DNA of 64,000 nt from contig JBLNCN010000005.1 of NCBI GenBank assembly GCA_050260675.1, positions 124,001-188,000 on the forward strand, in the 5' to 3' direction. Within the stretch, counting starts at the first letter, position 1, and each line of letters starts with the position of its first letter. The position numbers were made by a program, and so were the translations under genes. This DNA is from JBBDIP01 sp050260675. Lineage in GTDB: Bacteria; Bacillota; Sulfobacillia; Fermentithermobacillales; Fermentithermobacillaceae. The notes under the pieces are model-generated. The model did no database searches and had not been told where the DNA came from. It saw only the letters and a list, made by a program, of their open reading frames with translations. This document shows, piece after piece, positions 44,401 to 52,260 of this stretch.

Positions 44401-44668
44401 CTCCAAGGTGCAAACTACCAGAAAGAGCCTGGGCTTCAACGTCACCGACCACATCAACATGTGGGTGGCCAGCGATGCTGAGGTGGCGGAGGCGCTCAAG
44501 CAGCACGGCGACTACGTCAAGGGCGATACTCTGACAGATTCGCTGGAATTCCTTACTGCCGATGCACTGGCGTCAGTTTCCGCAGCGGGCGAGGCAGTAT
44601 CCCCTGCTCAGGAACTGGATCTGAACGGCCATCCTGCCTCGATCAGGGTGCAGAGATTGCCGAGGTAG
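41414..44668 (+). CDS. ileS: Isoleucyl-tRNA synthetase, type 2, with GXHH signature
   Basis: 1084 residues, the long eukaryote-like form. The first signature motif reads G-I-H-H at residues 57-60 (GRPGIHHVL) in place of HIGH; the second, KMSKS, is intact at 597-601. The editing CP1 domain (TWTTPWTLPSN) and a long C-terminal extension are present. Type 2 enzymes are linked to mupirocin resistance, and the GXHH variant has been reported to be especially resistant. ATG with GGAGG seven bases upstream, under an Ile T-box. It is the only ileS in the window. Confidence 0.97.
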   Translation: MGRFREVDPKRPVNDAENAVLQYWRDNDIPTKSVTEREGRPEWIFYEGPPTANGRPGIHHVLSRMLKDVACRYKTMQGYQVRRKAGWDTHGLPVELEVEKKLGLSSKPEIEEYGIEEFNRQCRESVFNYLKEWRELTERIGYWIDMDRPYMTLFNEYVETEWWILKKYFDAGLIYEGHKVMPYCPRCGTPLASHEVAQGYEDETIDSIYVKIKVKGKDEYLLIWTTTPWTLPSNVGIAVNPENTYVRARKGDEVLIVVKERVVPLLGEDAEILEEFPGKALEYLEYEPVFPFAEKAMPAGSKAFFVTLADYVSTEDGTGLVHMAAAYGEDDYKVCQQYGIPLIHMVDEQGKFVPAVCDWAGTFVFDANPSIVRKLRSTGQLFKTERLTHSYPHCWRCSTPLVYYARKSWYIATTKYQDRLIEANKKVKWYPEHVGTGRMGNWLENLVDWSLSRNRYWGTPLNIWKCEECGKLECIGSRKELAEKAIEKIDPETFDPHRPYVDRVHLKCECGGRMTRTPEVIDCWFDSGSMPYGQWHYPFEHKEDFHKLFPADFICEGLDQTRGWFYTLLAIATFLFDQSSFKSVLVNDLVLDKDGQKMSKSRGNTVDPWDMINRFGVDALRWYLLAVSPPWVPTRFDAEGVKEVASRFFGTLQNVYSFFTLYANIDELDPKEFDIPVADRPEIDRWIISRMNSLVKQVRAEMESYELTRVVRSIAAFVVDEVSNWYVRRTRERFWSNEFDLSKKSAYRTLYEVLVGVAKLIAPFAPFIADDIYLNLTGAEQNTASCRSVHLDMYPESDESLVDPELEERMGLVITLVSLGRAVRNKVQIKVRQPLRKMLVNGKSRSVLARMEDLLKEELNVKEVVYVDSLNDYVSFEVRPNLPVAGPKYGKLLRSIMAALPKADAGVLAREVDAKGQVDLVLDVPGDAAQQAVSDLQPAARLVDGRLVLSLSKEDLDVRIHALEGFAVEVEGDQFVILDTEIDRELVLEGIARELVSKVQTTRKSLGFNVTDHINMWVASDAEVAEALKQHGDYVKGDTLTDSLEFLTADALASVSAAGEAVSPAQELDLNGHPASIRVQRLPR

Positions 44669-44735
44669 GTGGCCCAGGGCGCTATAAGCAGAGAAAACCT
44701 CAGCGTTGTGCAGCTGTAGCACAGACCACAATACG

Positions 44736-44768
44736 AACGGGCCGGGTTACCCCGGCCCGTTCTGTTTC
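44736..44768 (+). terminator. Intrinsic terminator of ileS
   Basis: AACGGGCCGGG, short loop, CCCGGCCCGTT: an 11-base stem followed by TCTGTTTCTTTC, 68 bases after the ileS stop. Confidence 0.85.
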
Positions 44769-44775
44769 TTTCGAT

Positions 44776-44930
44776 TTGATGGGGAAACCGTCTATTCCAT
44801 CCGGACGTGATGGTGAAACCGGCCAATCCAATCTGACGTGATGGTGAAACCGGCCAATCCAATCCGACGTGATGGTGAAACCGGCCAATCCATCCCGAGT
44901 TGATGGGCAACTCGGCGCGTCCACCGCGGA
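44776..44930. repeat. Five 31-base tandem repeats between ileS and an M20 gene
   Basis: Exact 31-base period: 44776, 44807, 44838, 44869 and 44900 are unit starts. The three central copies differ by a few bases (GTGATGGTGAAACCGGCCAA core), and the outer two are more diverged. No spacers, so not CRISPR. The array ends 21 bases past the stop of the M20 gene on the minus strand. Confidence 0.95.
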
Positions 44931-44951
44931 TCTCGGGACTGGTCCTTGATC

Positions 44952-46376
44952 CTACCGTTTTTCGAACTGGTCGAACTTGGGCTTGTGGTCCTTGGGAATG
45001 GCGCTGACGTACTTCTGGCCGCCGGTCGACTTCTCGAACTCGGCCTTGGCCTTCTCTATGAGTGAAGGGTTGGTCACGAATTCCAGTCCGGCTTCCGCCA
45101 GGATCTTGCCCGCGACGAGCATTCCCTCGTGGCCGATGCTCATGCCGGCCTGGGCCGTATATTGCCACGAGTGTCCAGGCGTGCCTATGGCTTGGCATGC
45201 CACGCGGAATTCGGCAAGGGGACAACACCATGAAGCGTCGCTGACATCGGTAGAGCCCTCGATGTCTCTCGGCGTCGCGGGCCGCGGAAGCCAGGTCGTA
45301 TTGAGGACTTGGCCGAAGACTTCCTCAGGCACGCCTTCCTTGCGCAGCTGTGCCTCTACTTGGCCGGGGTTGAACGTCTTTGCTATCTCCCGTGCAAACT
45401 CAAAGTCCTTTTCGCTGAAACTGGGCGGCCCGACACGGTGCGCCGCCTCTTCGATAACGTCCTCCACTACGCTATTGGAGAGCATGTTCCAGATGGCCTT
45501 TATGAGCTCAATCTCCACTCGGGTCTCCGTCATCTGGGCGGCGCCGTAGGCGCAGTTCAGGACACGCTTGTAGAGGTCATCTACCTCGGACCTCTTCGGC
45601 GCGCGGATAAGGTACCAAGCGCTGGCCTTTGCCGGGACAACGTTAGGCTGGCCCCCTCCGTTGGTGATTACGTAGTGAACCCTTGCTTTGCTGGGCATGT
45701 GCTCGCGGAGGAACTCAACGCCCAGGTTCATTAGCTGAAGTGCATCCAGGGCGCTGCGCCCGTTGTAGGGATCCCCCGCCGCGTGAGCTGTGCGCCCGTA
45801 GAACGTTACGTTCATAGCGTTATTGGCCAGCGACGAACCGTTCCTCACTATGTTGAGGGAGCCGGCGTGCCAGGTCATGCAGATGTCGAGGCCGTCAAAG
45901 AGGCCGTCCCTTGCCATGAAGGCCTTGCCGCTGAAGTTCTCTTCGGCGGGGCATCCGAAGTACTTGACGGTGCCGGTCAGGCCTCTAGCCTGCAACTCCC
46001 TCGCCAGTCCGACGGCTCCCGCCAGGCTACCGACGCCCAGGAGGTTATGCCCGCATCCGTGCCCAGCCGCGCCCGGCTTGAGTTCCTGCTTGGTCGGCGT
46101 AGTGCATTGTGAAACACCTGGTAGAGCATCGTATTCCCCGAGAAAGCCGATGACGGGTGATCCGGATCCCCACGTTGCCACGAAGGCTGTGGGCATCCCG
46201 GCTACTCCCCTCTCGACTGTGAACCCCTCTGCTTCCAGGGCGTCCGCCAGAGCTTTAGCCGAACGGTCCTCGTGCAGGCCTACCTCGGCGTACTCCCAGA
46301 TTTCATCTGACAGCCTTGTTAGCAGTGAGCGCTTCTCTTCAATGTACTTCACTGCGGTTGTGGCGTTGACGGGCAT
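44952..46376 (-). CDS. M20-family amidohydrolase (AbgB-like)
   Basis: 474 residues. Zinc-site segments FLGEYDALPG and HGCGHNLLG, ECPAEE-like YFGCPAEEN, and TVKYF. The dimerisation domain contains GRTAHAAGDPYNGRSALDA. AbgB-type enzymes cleave p-aminobenzoyl-glutamate or similar N-acyl amino acids; the exact substrate is unknown. The nucleophile-side Glu is present in the CPAEEN motif. ATG start. It follows the radical SAM gene in the same direction with 51 bases between. Confidence 0.9.
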   Translation of the reverse strand: MPVNATTAVKYIEEKRSLLTRLSDEIWEYAEVGLHEDRSAKALADALEAEGFTVERGVAGMPTAFVATWGSGSPVIGFLGEYDALPGVSQCTTPTKQELKPGAAGHGCGHNLLGVGSLAGAVGLARELQARGLTGTVKYFGCPAEENFSGKAFMARDGLFDGLDICMTWHAGSLNIVRNGSSLANNAMNVTFYGRTAHAAGDPYNGRSALDALQLMNLGVEFLREHMPSKARVHYVITNGGGQPNVVPAKASAWYLIRAPKRSEVDDLYKRVLNCAYGAAQMTETRVEIELIKAIWNMLSNSVVEDVIEEAAHRVGPPSFSEKDFEFAREIAKTFNPGQVEAQLRKEGVPEEVFGQVLNTTWLPRPATPRDIEGSTDVSDASWCCPLAEFRVACQAIGTPGHSWQYTAQAGMSIGHEGMLVAGKILAEAGLEFVTNPSLIEKAKAEFEKSTGGQKYVSAIPKDHKPKFDQFEKR

Positions 46377-46427
46377 GAACAGCGTCTCCTCCCTATCCCG
46401 CGGATTTCGATACGACAGAGAGTTCGA

Positions 46428-47510
46428 CTATGAGCGGCCGGGAACCTTCAGCAATGACTGGACCCACTCCCTGTTCTCAAACAGGGCGCAGCCTCCCTTG
46501 GCTCTGGCCAGCCTGTCTTCGCCGGCTCGGATATCTTGGAGCAGTTTGGACCGCAGGGCATCCTTGAGCGAGGTGTTTCGCAGGTTGGTATCTGAGTAGG
46601 GCGAGAACGGGCAGGGCTCCAGATCGCCAGTCGCACTGACATGGACGAAGCCGCGCCCGGCCGCAACACATCCTCCCATCTGCTCTTCATCTCCGGGAAA
46701 TGCCACGAACAGCCCTGGGAGCGTCTCACGATACTTGGAGGCAGCGGCCAGAAGCCCCGCTTTTTGCTTACCGGTTAGCACCAGTGCCTCGGTCCCTTGA
46801 GAAGCGGGCACGTATTCGACGTAGAAAAACAGCCTGCAACCGGCGTCGATGGATTCGCGAACAAACGCCTCTGAAGTCACCGTATCAAAGTTGGCCCTGG
46901 TCACGGTGATTGAGAGGCCGAAGAAGGCGCCGGCGTTCCTGAGAGTGGCCACTGTGCGCCTCAGGAGCCCATAGACCCCTTCTCCGCGCCTTTGGTCGGT
47001 CTCATCCTCATGACCTTCGATGCTCACAACCGGCACCAGGTTCCTGGCGAGGTGCGACACGAAGGCGTCGCCGACCATCAGTCCGTTGGTGAACACCGGG
47101 AAGACGATGTCGGGGATCGATGCGGCCACCTCAAGGATCTCTGGCCGTACCAGCGGCTCGCCACCGGCTAGCAGAATGATGGAGACTCCCAGGTCCTTGG
47201 CCTCGGTAAAGACGCGGCGCCACTCGTCCGCGGACAGCTCATTAGCCACAGATCTGTGTTGTGCGTGGTTGTAGCAGCCTTTGCAGTTGAGGTTGCACCG
47301 GTTGGTGATGCTGCAGATCATAATCGGCGGCACTTGCAGGCCGTTTTTGGCGTGGCGTTCTCTGTCCGCTGCCGCCTTCTTCTGTCGTCCCAGGATCTTC
47401 ATGAGGTAGAGGACCAGTGAAGGGTCTTTGATAGCCAGCCCAGCTGCATCCTTGAGGAGGCTTTCTATAGATAGGTTCAGGATCTCTCTGTAGCCATCGG
47501 GTCTTACCAT
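46428..47510 (-). CDS. Radical SAM protein with SPASM-like C-terminus
   Basis: 360 residues. The cluster motif CNLNCKGC is near residue 71 after a helical N-terminus (LLKDAAGLAIKDPSLVLYLMKIL); AGGEPLVRPEI and FTNGLMVGD follow. The C-terminal part has GGCVAAGRGFVHVSATGDLEPCPFSPYS, the pattern of MoaA-like proteins with a C-terminal cysteine set for a second cluster. Peptide or cofactor modification is possible, but no precursor peptide is visible nearby. ATG at 47510 with GGAGG eight bases upstream. Confidence 0.85.
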   Translation of the reverse strand: MVRPDGYREILNLSIESLLKDAAGLAIKDPSLVLYLMKILGRQKKAAADRERHAKNGLQVPPIMICSITNRCNLNCKGCYNHAQHRSVANELSADEWRRVFTEAKDLGVSIILLAGGEPLVRPEILEVAASIPDIVFPVFTNGLMVGDAFVSHLARNLVPVVSIEGHEDETDQRRGEGVYGLLRRTVATLRNAGAFFGLSITVTRANFDTVTSEAFVRESIDAGCRLFFYVEYVPASQGTEALVLTGKQKAGLLAAASKYRETLPGLFVAFPGDEEQMGGCVAAGRGFVHVSATGDLEPCPFSPYSDTNLRNTSLKDALRSKLLQDIRAGEDRLARAKGGCALFENREWVQSLLKVPGRS

Positions 47511-47663
47511 TAGGCGCGCCTCCGGTCTCGACGCCGGACGCATCGCTCCGGTGTCCGTTCTGCTAGGTCTGTCTCCGCCTCATTAGTACGGATCCCCGAA
47601 CGCGAGGTTGCACACACCGCACAACTGTATTCCTTGCGTCGCGCTACGTCAACGACTGCCTGT

Positions 47664-48971
47664 TCACCCTACGAGTTTGGACCACAGGAGAGCCGCGTTC
47701 AGAACTATGATGAGGGCGCAGACAGCCCATCCTGCTACCGACGTGCGCCGGTCGTTGACGAACTGGCCCATGATTCTCCTCCTGCCTGTCAGGATGAGCA
47801 AGGGCACTATGGCGGCGGGGAGCGCGAAGGACAGGATGACTTGGCTGGTGACCAGGACGTCGACCGGGTTGAGGCCGAGCGAGATGATGGCAACGGCCGG
47901 GATCATCGTGATGGTGCGCCTCAACCATAGGGGCATGCGAAGGTTCACGAACCCCTCTACGATGATCTGACCTGCATAGGTCCCTACCGCCGAGGAGGAT
48001 AGGCCTGATGCCAGAAGGGCGGTACCAAAGGCGACGCCGGAGAGCCGGCCGAGCAGCGGGGACAGGGTCTGGTGAGCCACCTCGATGGACTCCACAAGGA
48101 GGCCCCGCGAGTGGAATGTTGCTGCGGACACCACTACCATGGCTGCGTTTATGACAAAGGCGATGTTCATCGCCACGAAAACGTCTATCTTTTCCAGGGC
48201 CAGGTGCTCCCTGCCCGTGTACTCCCCAAGGTTCCGCCTGCTCTGCACAAGGCGAGAGTGCAGGTAGATGACATGGGGCATCACTGTGGCGCCGAGCATG
48301 CCCACTGCAATGAAAAGGCTATCCCGGCTTAAGCTGGGCATCAGCGTGTGGAGAGCGATGGACGGCCACGAGGGATCAACCAAGAAGATCTCGATGACGA
48401 AGCACAGGCTGATGACGCTGACTAGACCAGAGATAGCCAACTCCACCCGTTCCTGCCCGTACTTTGAAAGCTCAAGAATGCCGTAGCTGATGATCCCCGT
48501 GAGCACGGCGCCCCACAGCGGGGGCACTCCGAACAGCAGGTAGAAGCCCAAGGCGCCGCCGAGGAACTCAGCCAGGTTTGTCGCTATTGCCGCCAGAGTG
48601 CCGAAGGTCCACAAAACCCAATTTGCCGGCCGGGAGAACTCACTCCGGCAAAGGGCGGGGAGATCAGCGCCGGTAGCGATCCCGAGTTTGGCGGATAGCG
48701 TCTGCAGAAACACGGCGAACAGGTTGCTCCAGAGCAGCACCCACAACAGGTTGTAGTTGAACGCGGATCCCGCTGTGATATTAGTGCCGAAGTTGCCAGG
48801 ATCCATATAGGCGACGCTAACAACAAACGCGGGGCCCAGGAACTTGAGTACGGCCCGAAGCCCAAGGCGTTTGACCTCGGAAGGAGCTTGCACCCCGCCA
48901 GCCCGCTGAACAACCTGCTGTGGAGCGAGTGCTCCTACGACTGGGATGCTTGTTCCGTCGTCGTAATCCAC
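47664..48971 (-). CDS. mntH: NRAMP-family manganese/iron transporter
   Basis: 435 residues, about 11 membrane helices. The metal-site motifs DPGNFGTN (helix 1) and MPHVIYLHS (helix 6) are intact; the Met of helix 6 indicates a manganese or iron carrier. GTG start with GGAGG seven bases upstream. It lies 158 bases downstream of mntR, with a candidate operator and a tandem repeat between them. Confidence 0.95.
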   Translation of the reverse strand: MDYDDGTSIPVVGALAPQQVVQRAGGVQAPSEVKRLGLRAVLKFLGPAFVVSVAYMDPGNFGTNITAGSAFNYNLLWVLLWSNLFAVFLQTLSAKLGIATGADLPALCRSEFSRPANWVLWTFGTLAAIATNLAEFLGGALGFYLLFGVPPLWGAVLTGIISYGILELSKYGQERVELAISGLVSVISLCFVIEIFLVDPSWPSIALHTLMPSLSRDSLFIAVGMLGATVMPHVIYLHSRLVQSRRNLGEYTGREHLALEKIDVFVAMNIAFVINAAMVVVSAATFHSRGLLVESIEVAHQTLSPLLGRLSGVAFGTALLASGLSSSAVGTYAGQIIVEGFVNLRMPLWLRRTITMIPAVAIISLGLNPVDVLVTSQVILSFALPAAIVPLLILTGRRRIMGQFVNDRRTSVAGWAVCALIIVLNAALLWSKLVG

Positions 48972-49010
48972 GGCAATTCCTCCCGCCGAGAGATAGCCGG
49001 GACGAACACT

Positions 49011-49042
49011 GTTAGCCTCGGTTAACTCGGCGGAACATAATA
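49011..49042 (-). promoter_or_regulatory. Candidate MntR operator and -10 box upstream of mntH
   Basis: GTTAGCCTCGGTTAAC (49011-49026) is an imperfect 16-base dyad (12 of 16 positions symmetric) like DtxR-family half-sites. On the minus strand TATTAT (49037-49042) lies just upstream, so bound repressor would cover the start site. I found no clear -35. Confidence 0.5.
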
Positions 49043-49050
49043 TGCCAATT

Positions 49051-49138
49051 GTGCGGAAGGGTGCTAATGGGCGTGCGGAAGGGCGCTAACGAACATGCAG
49101 AAGGGTGCTAACGAACATGCGGAAAGGTTCTAACGAGC
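49051..49138. repeat. Four 22-base tandem repeats spanning the mntR stop codon
   Basis: Unit starts 49051, 49073, 49095 and 49117, each exactly 22 bases. The last unit contains the mntR stop (TAG, 49130-49132) and the other three carry the same TTAG in the corresponding position. The core is GCGGAAGGGTGCTAACGA. Confidence 0.95.
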
Positions 49139-49606
49139 GCGAGAGAGGTGCTCTTTCCAGGCTGCGAGCGCCTCTTCGTTCTCATTGAAGAAGGCGAGGA
49201 GTTCGGATATGCCGGACATAGCGGCCGCGCTGATGTTGTGCTCGATCCGTTCGGCGTCCTCCAATACGTCGGGGACCCCGAGGAGAGTCAGGAACTCCTC
49301 GAGGACATGGTGGCGGTTCAGCAGGTAGGCGCCGATCTCGTTACCTTGGGGGGTGAGTTTCACGATGCTGTACTTCTCGTACTTGACCAGCCCTTCGTCT
49401 GCCAACCTGCGGAGCATGCGGGATGCGGAAGGCGGTTGGACGTTCAGCGCGTCGGCGAGTTCCAGCACCCTTGTGTACGAGTCCTCAAGGGACAGGCGGT
49501 AGATCATCTCGACATAGTCTTCCATACTCGCAGAGAGGCTGTTCTTGCGCTTCGCGTCCTTCAGTGAATATCCCCGGAACGTATGGAAGTCGCGGTCCTC
49601 GTCCAC
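49130..49606 (-). CDS. mntR: DtxR/MntR-family metal-dependent repressor
   Basis: 158 residues. An N-terminal winged helix (SMEDYVEMIYRL with the Asp and Glu of the metal site; LADALNVQPPSASRMLRRLADEGLVKYEKY recognition region in pieces) and a dimerisation domain with RHHVLEEFLTLLGV and ERIEH, which supply the His, Glu, Glu, His ligands of the manganese-type site. It should repress mntH when manganese is high. GTG start behind a G-rich site; the extra 27 N-terminal residues before MEDY are unusual. Confidence 0.9.
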   Translation of the reverse strand: MDEDRDFHTFRGYSLKDAKRKNSLSASMEDYVEMIYRLSLEDSYTRVLELADALNVQPPSASRMLRRLADEGLVKYEKYSIVKLTPQGNEIGAYLLNRHHVLEEFLTLLGVPDVLEDAERIEHNISAAAMSGISELLAFFNENEEALAAWKEHLSRAR

Positions 49607-49667
49607 ACCCCCACCCCCGGTTCGGCACCAGCACGTTCAACTCCAACCATATTCAACTCCAGGATAT

Positions 49668-50423
49668 TCAGCTAAGGTGGGCGCAGACCGGGCAGTCGGG
49701 GTTCTTGCTTACAGAAACAGTCCGGAAGGTGGAGTTCCAGAGGTCTATCCAGAGCATCCGGTTCTTGAGCAGGTCGTCCTTGCGGCCTGCCAGGACCTTC
49801 AGGGCCTCGCAGGCCTGGATGGACGCCACCGTGAACACGGTCGGAGCGAACACCCCGACATTGGCGCTGGTATAAGGGGCAACGCGGCTGCCTGCGTCCG
49901 GTACAATACAGGCGTAGCAAGGTGTTTCCCCAGGTACTATCGTGGTGACTGTGCCGTGGGTGGAGACGGCCGCGCCGTGAACCCATGGGATCCCCAGCCT
50001 TGCGCAGGCCCGGTTCAGCACGTCACGCCCTTTGAAGTTGTCCAGCCCGTCAACAACCACAGTGGCTCCTCGGACTATCCTCTCCGCATTCGAGGCGTCG
50101 AGGGCTTCGACCAGCACTTCGTAATTGACCTGGGAGTTCACCCGGGCGAGATGCTGGCGCGCCGCCGCAGCCTTCGGCGTATGGTTTTGGGCGTCTGCCT
50201 CGTCGTATAGGCCCTGCCTCTGCATGTTGGTCATGTCGACGAGGTCGGGATCGACCAACCGCAGCGTTCCCACACCCGACCGGGCCAATAGTATCGAAGA
50301 GGTGCTCCCCAGACCGCCCAGCCCGACTACTACGGCGGTGCCTTTCCGAATGGCCTTCTGGCCCTCTTCCCCGATCCCTGAAAGGAGCACGTGCCGTGAA
50401 TACCGCGGATCGCTTTCGGTCAT
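49668..50423 (-). CDS. E1-like ThiF/MoeB/HesA-family adenylyltransferase
   Basis: 251 residues. N-terminal YSRHVLLSGIGEEGQ, nucleotide-binding GLGGLGS, DPDLVDMTNMQRQ, DNFKGRDVLNRAC, and two zinc pairs CYAC and CPVC. These enzymes adenylate the C-terminus of ubiquitin-like sulfur carriers (MoaD, ThiS) or activate tRNA. No MoaD/ThiS-like gene is adjacent. ATG at 50423 with GGAGG eight bases upstream. It lies 48 bases after the TSCPD gene. Confidence 0.9.
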   Translation of the reverse strand: MTESDPRYSRHVLLSGIGEEGQKAIRKGTAVVVGLGGLGSTSSILLARSGVGTLRLVDPDLVDMTNMQRQGLYDEADAQNHTPKAAAARQHLARVNSQVNYEVLVEALDASNAERIVRGATVVVDGLDNFKGRDVLNRACARLGIPWVHGAAVSTHGTVTTIVPGETPCYACIVPDAGSRVAPYTSANVGVFAPTVFTVASIQACEALKVLAGRKDDLLKNRMLWIDLWNSTFRTVSVSKNPDCPVCAHLS

Positions 50424-50471
50424 ACCAGCCACCTCCCCCAAGGACTGTCCTCCCCTAAGGACGAGCCCCTC

Positions 50472-50735
50472 CTATTCTCCCGAAGCTCCCAAGTTCAGCG
50501 CTTCTTCCAGCGCGTGGGCTAACTGGTCCGGGCACGAGGTGTCCTTGTGCCCGCACTTGATCCCCTTAAGCCTGCGTATGGCTTCATGGACTTCCATGCC
50601 GTCCACCAGCCGCGATATCCCTTGGAGATTGCCCGGGCATCCCGAAATGAAGACCACATCACGGACGACGTTGTTCTCAATCTTGTAGATGATCTCTTTG
50701 GAGCATACTCCCGCGGTCCTGAACTTGCCGGTCAT
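50472..50735 (-). CDS. TSCPD-domain protein (TIGR03905-like)
   Basis: 87 residues. The namesake TSCPD motif occurs as DTSCPDQLA, and there are four spaced cysteines (VCSKE, SGCPGN, IKCGHK, TSCPD) that could bind a metal. Such domains also occur at the C-terminus of some ribonucleotide reductases; the stand-alone form has no known function. ATG at 50735 with GGAGG about ten bases upstream. Confidence 0.85.
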   Translation of the reverse strand: MTGKFRTAGVCSKEIIYKIENNVVRDVVFISGCPGNLQGISRLVDGMEVHEAIRRLKGIKCGHKDTSCPDQLAHALEEALNLGASGE

Positions 50736-50850
50736 ATAGTGGATTCCTCCGGTCGCTCGGGGCTCGAAATGAGCCCTCTGCACCATAATGAGCATAACCG
50801 GAGGATCCGTGTCAACCAGTCATGTGCTGTCCCTGTCCCGCCGTCAGCGG

Positions 50851-51075
50851 CTAGCGGCTGGAGAGCCCCCTTCTGGCACGTTGGACCTGAAGCTCGACTT
50901 GCGCCAGTTCCTGTTTGAGACTGGCGATGCGCTGCTCGGCCTCATCGACCGCTGCCCCGGTCCTCTTAGCGTTGGTCACATTGGCCACCTCGACAGCCAC
51001 AACACCGATGATCTGCATTGCTTTCCCCAGGGCGAACAGGTAGTTCGCGTCAATGAACATGCCAGCCATAGGCAT
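50851..51075 (-). CDS. Small coiled-coil protein, unknown function
   Basis: 74 residues. The first half is hydrophobic (YLFALGKAMQIIGVVAVEVA); the second half is a charged helix with heptad spacing (DEAEQRIASLKQELAQVELQ). AGGAAGG precedes the ATG at 51075. No family recognised. Divergent from the GNAT gene. Confidence 0.55.
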   Translation of the reverse strand: MPMAGMFIDANYLFALGKAMQIIGVVAVEVANVTNAKRTGAAVDEAEQRIASLKQELAQVELQVQRARRGLSSR

Positions 51076-51161
51076 ACAACCTTCCTATCCCATTTGCTAG
51101 ATGTTATGTAGACTGGAAGGCAGGTGATACGAATCAGAGCAAGACTAAGGGGGTGGCAAGG

Positions 51162-51620
51162 TTGGTTTCCAGAGAATCAGCTGTTTCGCTGCGGGAAGTT
51201 ACTCGCGAGACCGTCAGGGAGATCTGCAGGCTCAAGGTATCTGAGTACCAGACGCAGTTCGTGGCACCGAACGCCGTCTCTATTGCTCAAGCCTACTTCG
51301 ATCGCGATGTAGCCTGGTTTCGGGCTGTCTACGCGGATGACACCCCGGTAGGCTTCGTCATGCTCTACGACAACCCCGAGAAAGCCCAGTACTTCATCTG
51401 GAGGTTCATGATAGACGAGCGTTATCAGAAGATGGGCTTTGCCCGGAAGGCGATGGAACTCGTGCTTGAGTACATCAAGAGCAGGCCGAACGCCAAGGAG
51501 GTCCGCCTGAGTTACCACCGGGCGGAGGGCGGGCCTGACGGCTTCTATCGGAAGATGGGATTTGTGGATACGGGCGAGATGTGGGAAGACGAGCATGTGA
51601 TGGTTCGGGTATTCCGGTAG
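51162..51620 (+). CDS. GNAT acetyltransferase (BltD/diamine acetyltransferase-like)
   Basis: 152 residues. Acetyl-CoA site RFMIDERYQKMGFARKAMELVL and motif B FYRKMGFVDTGE, ending EDEHVMVRVFR. This order resembles BltD and spermine/spermidine acetyltransferases; the substrate is not proven. I chose a TTG at 51162, eight bases after AGGGGG, over a GTG at 51153 that abuts the ribosome site. Confidence 0.85.
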   Translation: MVSRESAVSLREVTRETVREICRLKVSEYQTQFVAPNAVSIAQAYFDRDVAWFRAVYADDTPVGFVMLYDNPEKAQYFIWRFMIDERYQKMGFARKAMELVLEYIKSRPNAKEVRLSYHRAEGGPDGFYRKMGFVDTGEMWEDEHVMVRVFR

Positions 51621-51640
51621 GTAACTTGCCCATGATACAA

Positions 51641-51665
51641 GGCCGCCCAGCGATCCTGAGCGGCC
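51641..51665. terminator. Hairpin between convergent GNAT and uspA genes
   Basis: GGCCGC and GCGGCC form a six-base stem with a 13-base loop, followed by CCGTTGTT. Position between convergent genes supports termination; the T tract is weak. Confidence 0.5.
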
Positions 51666-51711
51666 CCGTTGTTCCCACCGGGTTAGCCGAGTGTTGTTTT
51701 CAGTCGGAGTC

Positions 51712-52143
51712 CTACTTCACTATGAGTACCGAGCACTTCGCGTAGTTCGAGACCTTGTTGGACACGCTGCCCAGCAGGAACTGGGATGCCGCCGACCTTC
51801 CGATATGTCCCACGACGATGAGGTCGTGTCCGTTCTCATCAGCGTAGTCGAGTATCCTTGCGGCGGGATTGCCGGTAAGCGTCTCCTGTTTGAAGTGTAC
51901 TCCTGCCTTCTTGGCCTCGGCCGCGCACTTGTTCAGCACGATCTCGAAGGAATCGCGGATCGCGTCGAGTACTTCCGGCATGACGACAGGCCCATTGGCG
52001 TCGATGTAGGTCATGACCGAGTAGTCGACCACCGATACGGCGGTGAGCTTGGAGCCCAGGGTCTTTGCCAGCTCAATCGCCTGCGCCATCACCTTGTCTG
52101 CGAATTCGGAGTTGTCGAGAGCTACGAGTATGTTCTGAAACAC
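51712..52143 (-). CDS. uspA: Universal stress protein UspA
   Basis: 143 residues. Starts FQNILVALDNSEFA and ends with the ATP-binding pattern GHIGRSAASQFLLGSVS (G-2x-G-9x-GS). Single domain, nucleotide-binding type. I chose GTG at 52143 with AGGGG eight bases upstream; an upstream GTG (52152) would overlap the site. Divergent from the sugar kinase gene. Confidence 0.92.
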   Translation of the reverse strand: MFQNILVALDNSEFADKVMAQAIELAKTLGSKLTAVSVVDYSVMTYIDANGPVVMPEVLDAIRDSFEIVLNKCAAEAKKAGVHFKQETLTGNPAARILDYADENGHDLIVVGHIGRSAASQFLLGSVSNKVSNYAKCSVLIVK

Positions 52144-52260
52144 AAGTCCCACCCCTTTCGCCGGTTCGTTAGCACATAATAGATTGGTGCTGAAGGGTAA
52201 AGCAACGAGTGGGCGTATTGTACATGGTTGGACGAGGAGAGAACCGGGAGGTCTTTGGCC

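Noticed and set aside
44776..44930. Possible CRISPR array
   Set aside because: The units are contiguous with no unique spacers, and no cas genes are present.
44608..45231. 207-residue minus-strand frame across the repeat array and the M20 gene
   Set aside because: Its sequence comes from the 31-base repeats and an alternate frame of the M20 gene.
50796..50850. Ubiquitin-like carrier next to the E1-like gene
   Set aside because: Neither neighbouring small protein ends in Gly-Gly or has the beta-grasp pattern, so a ubiquitin-like conjugation system is not supported.
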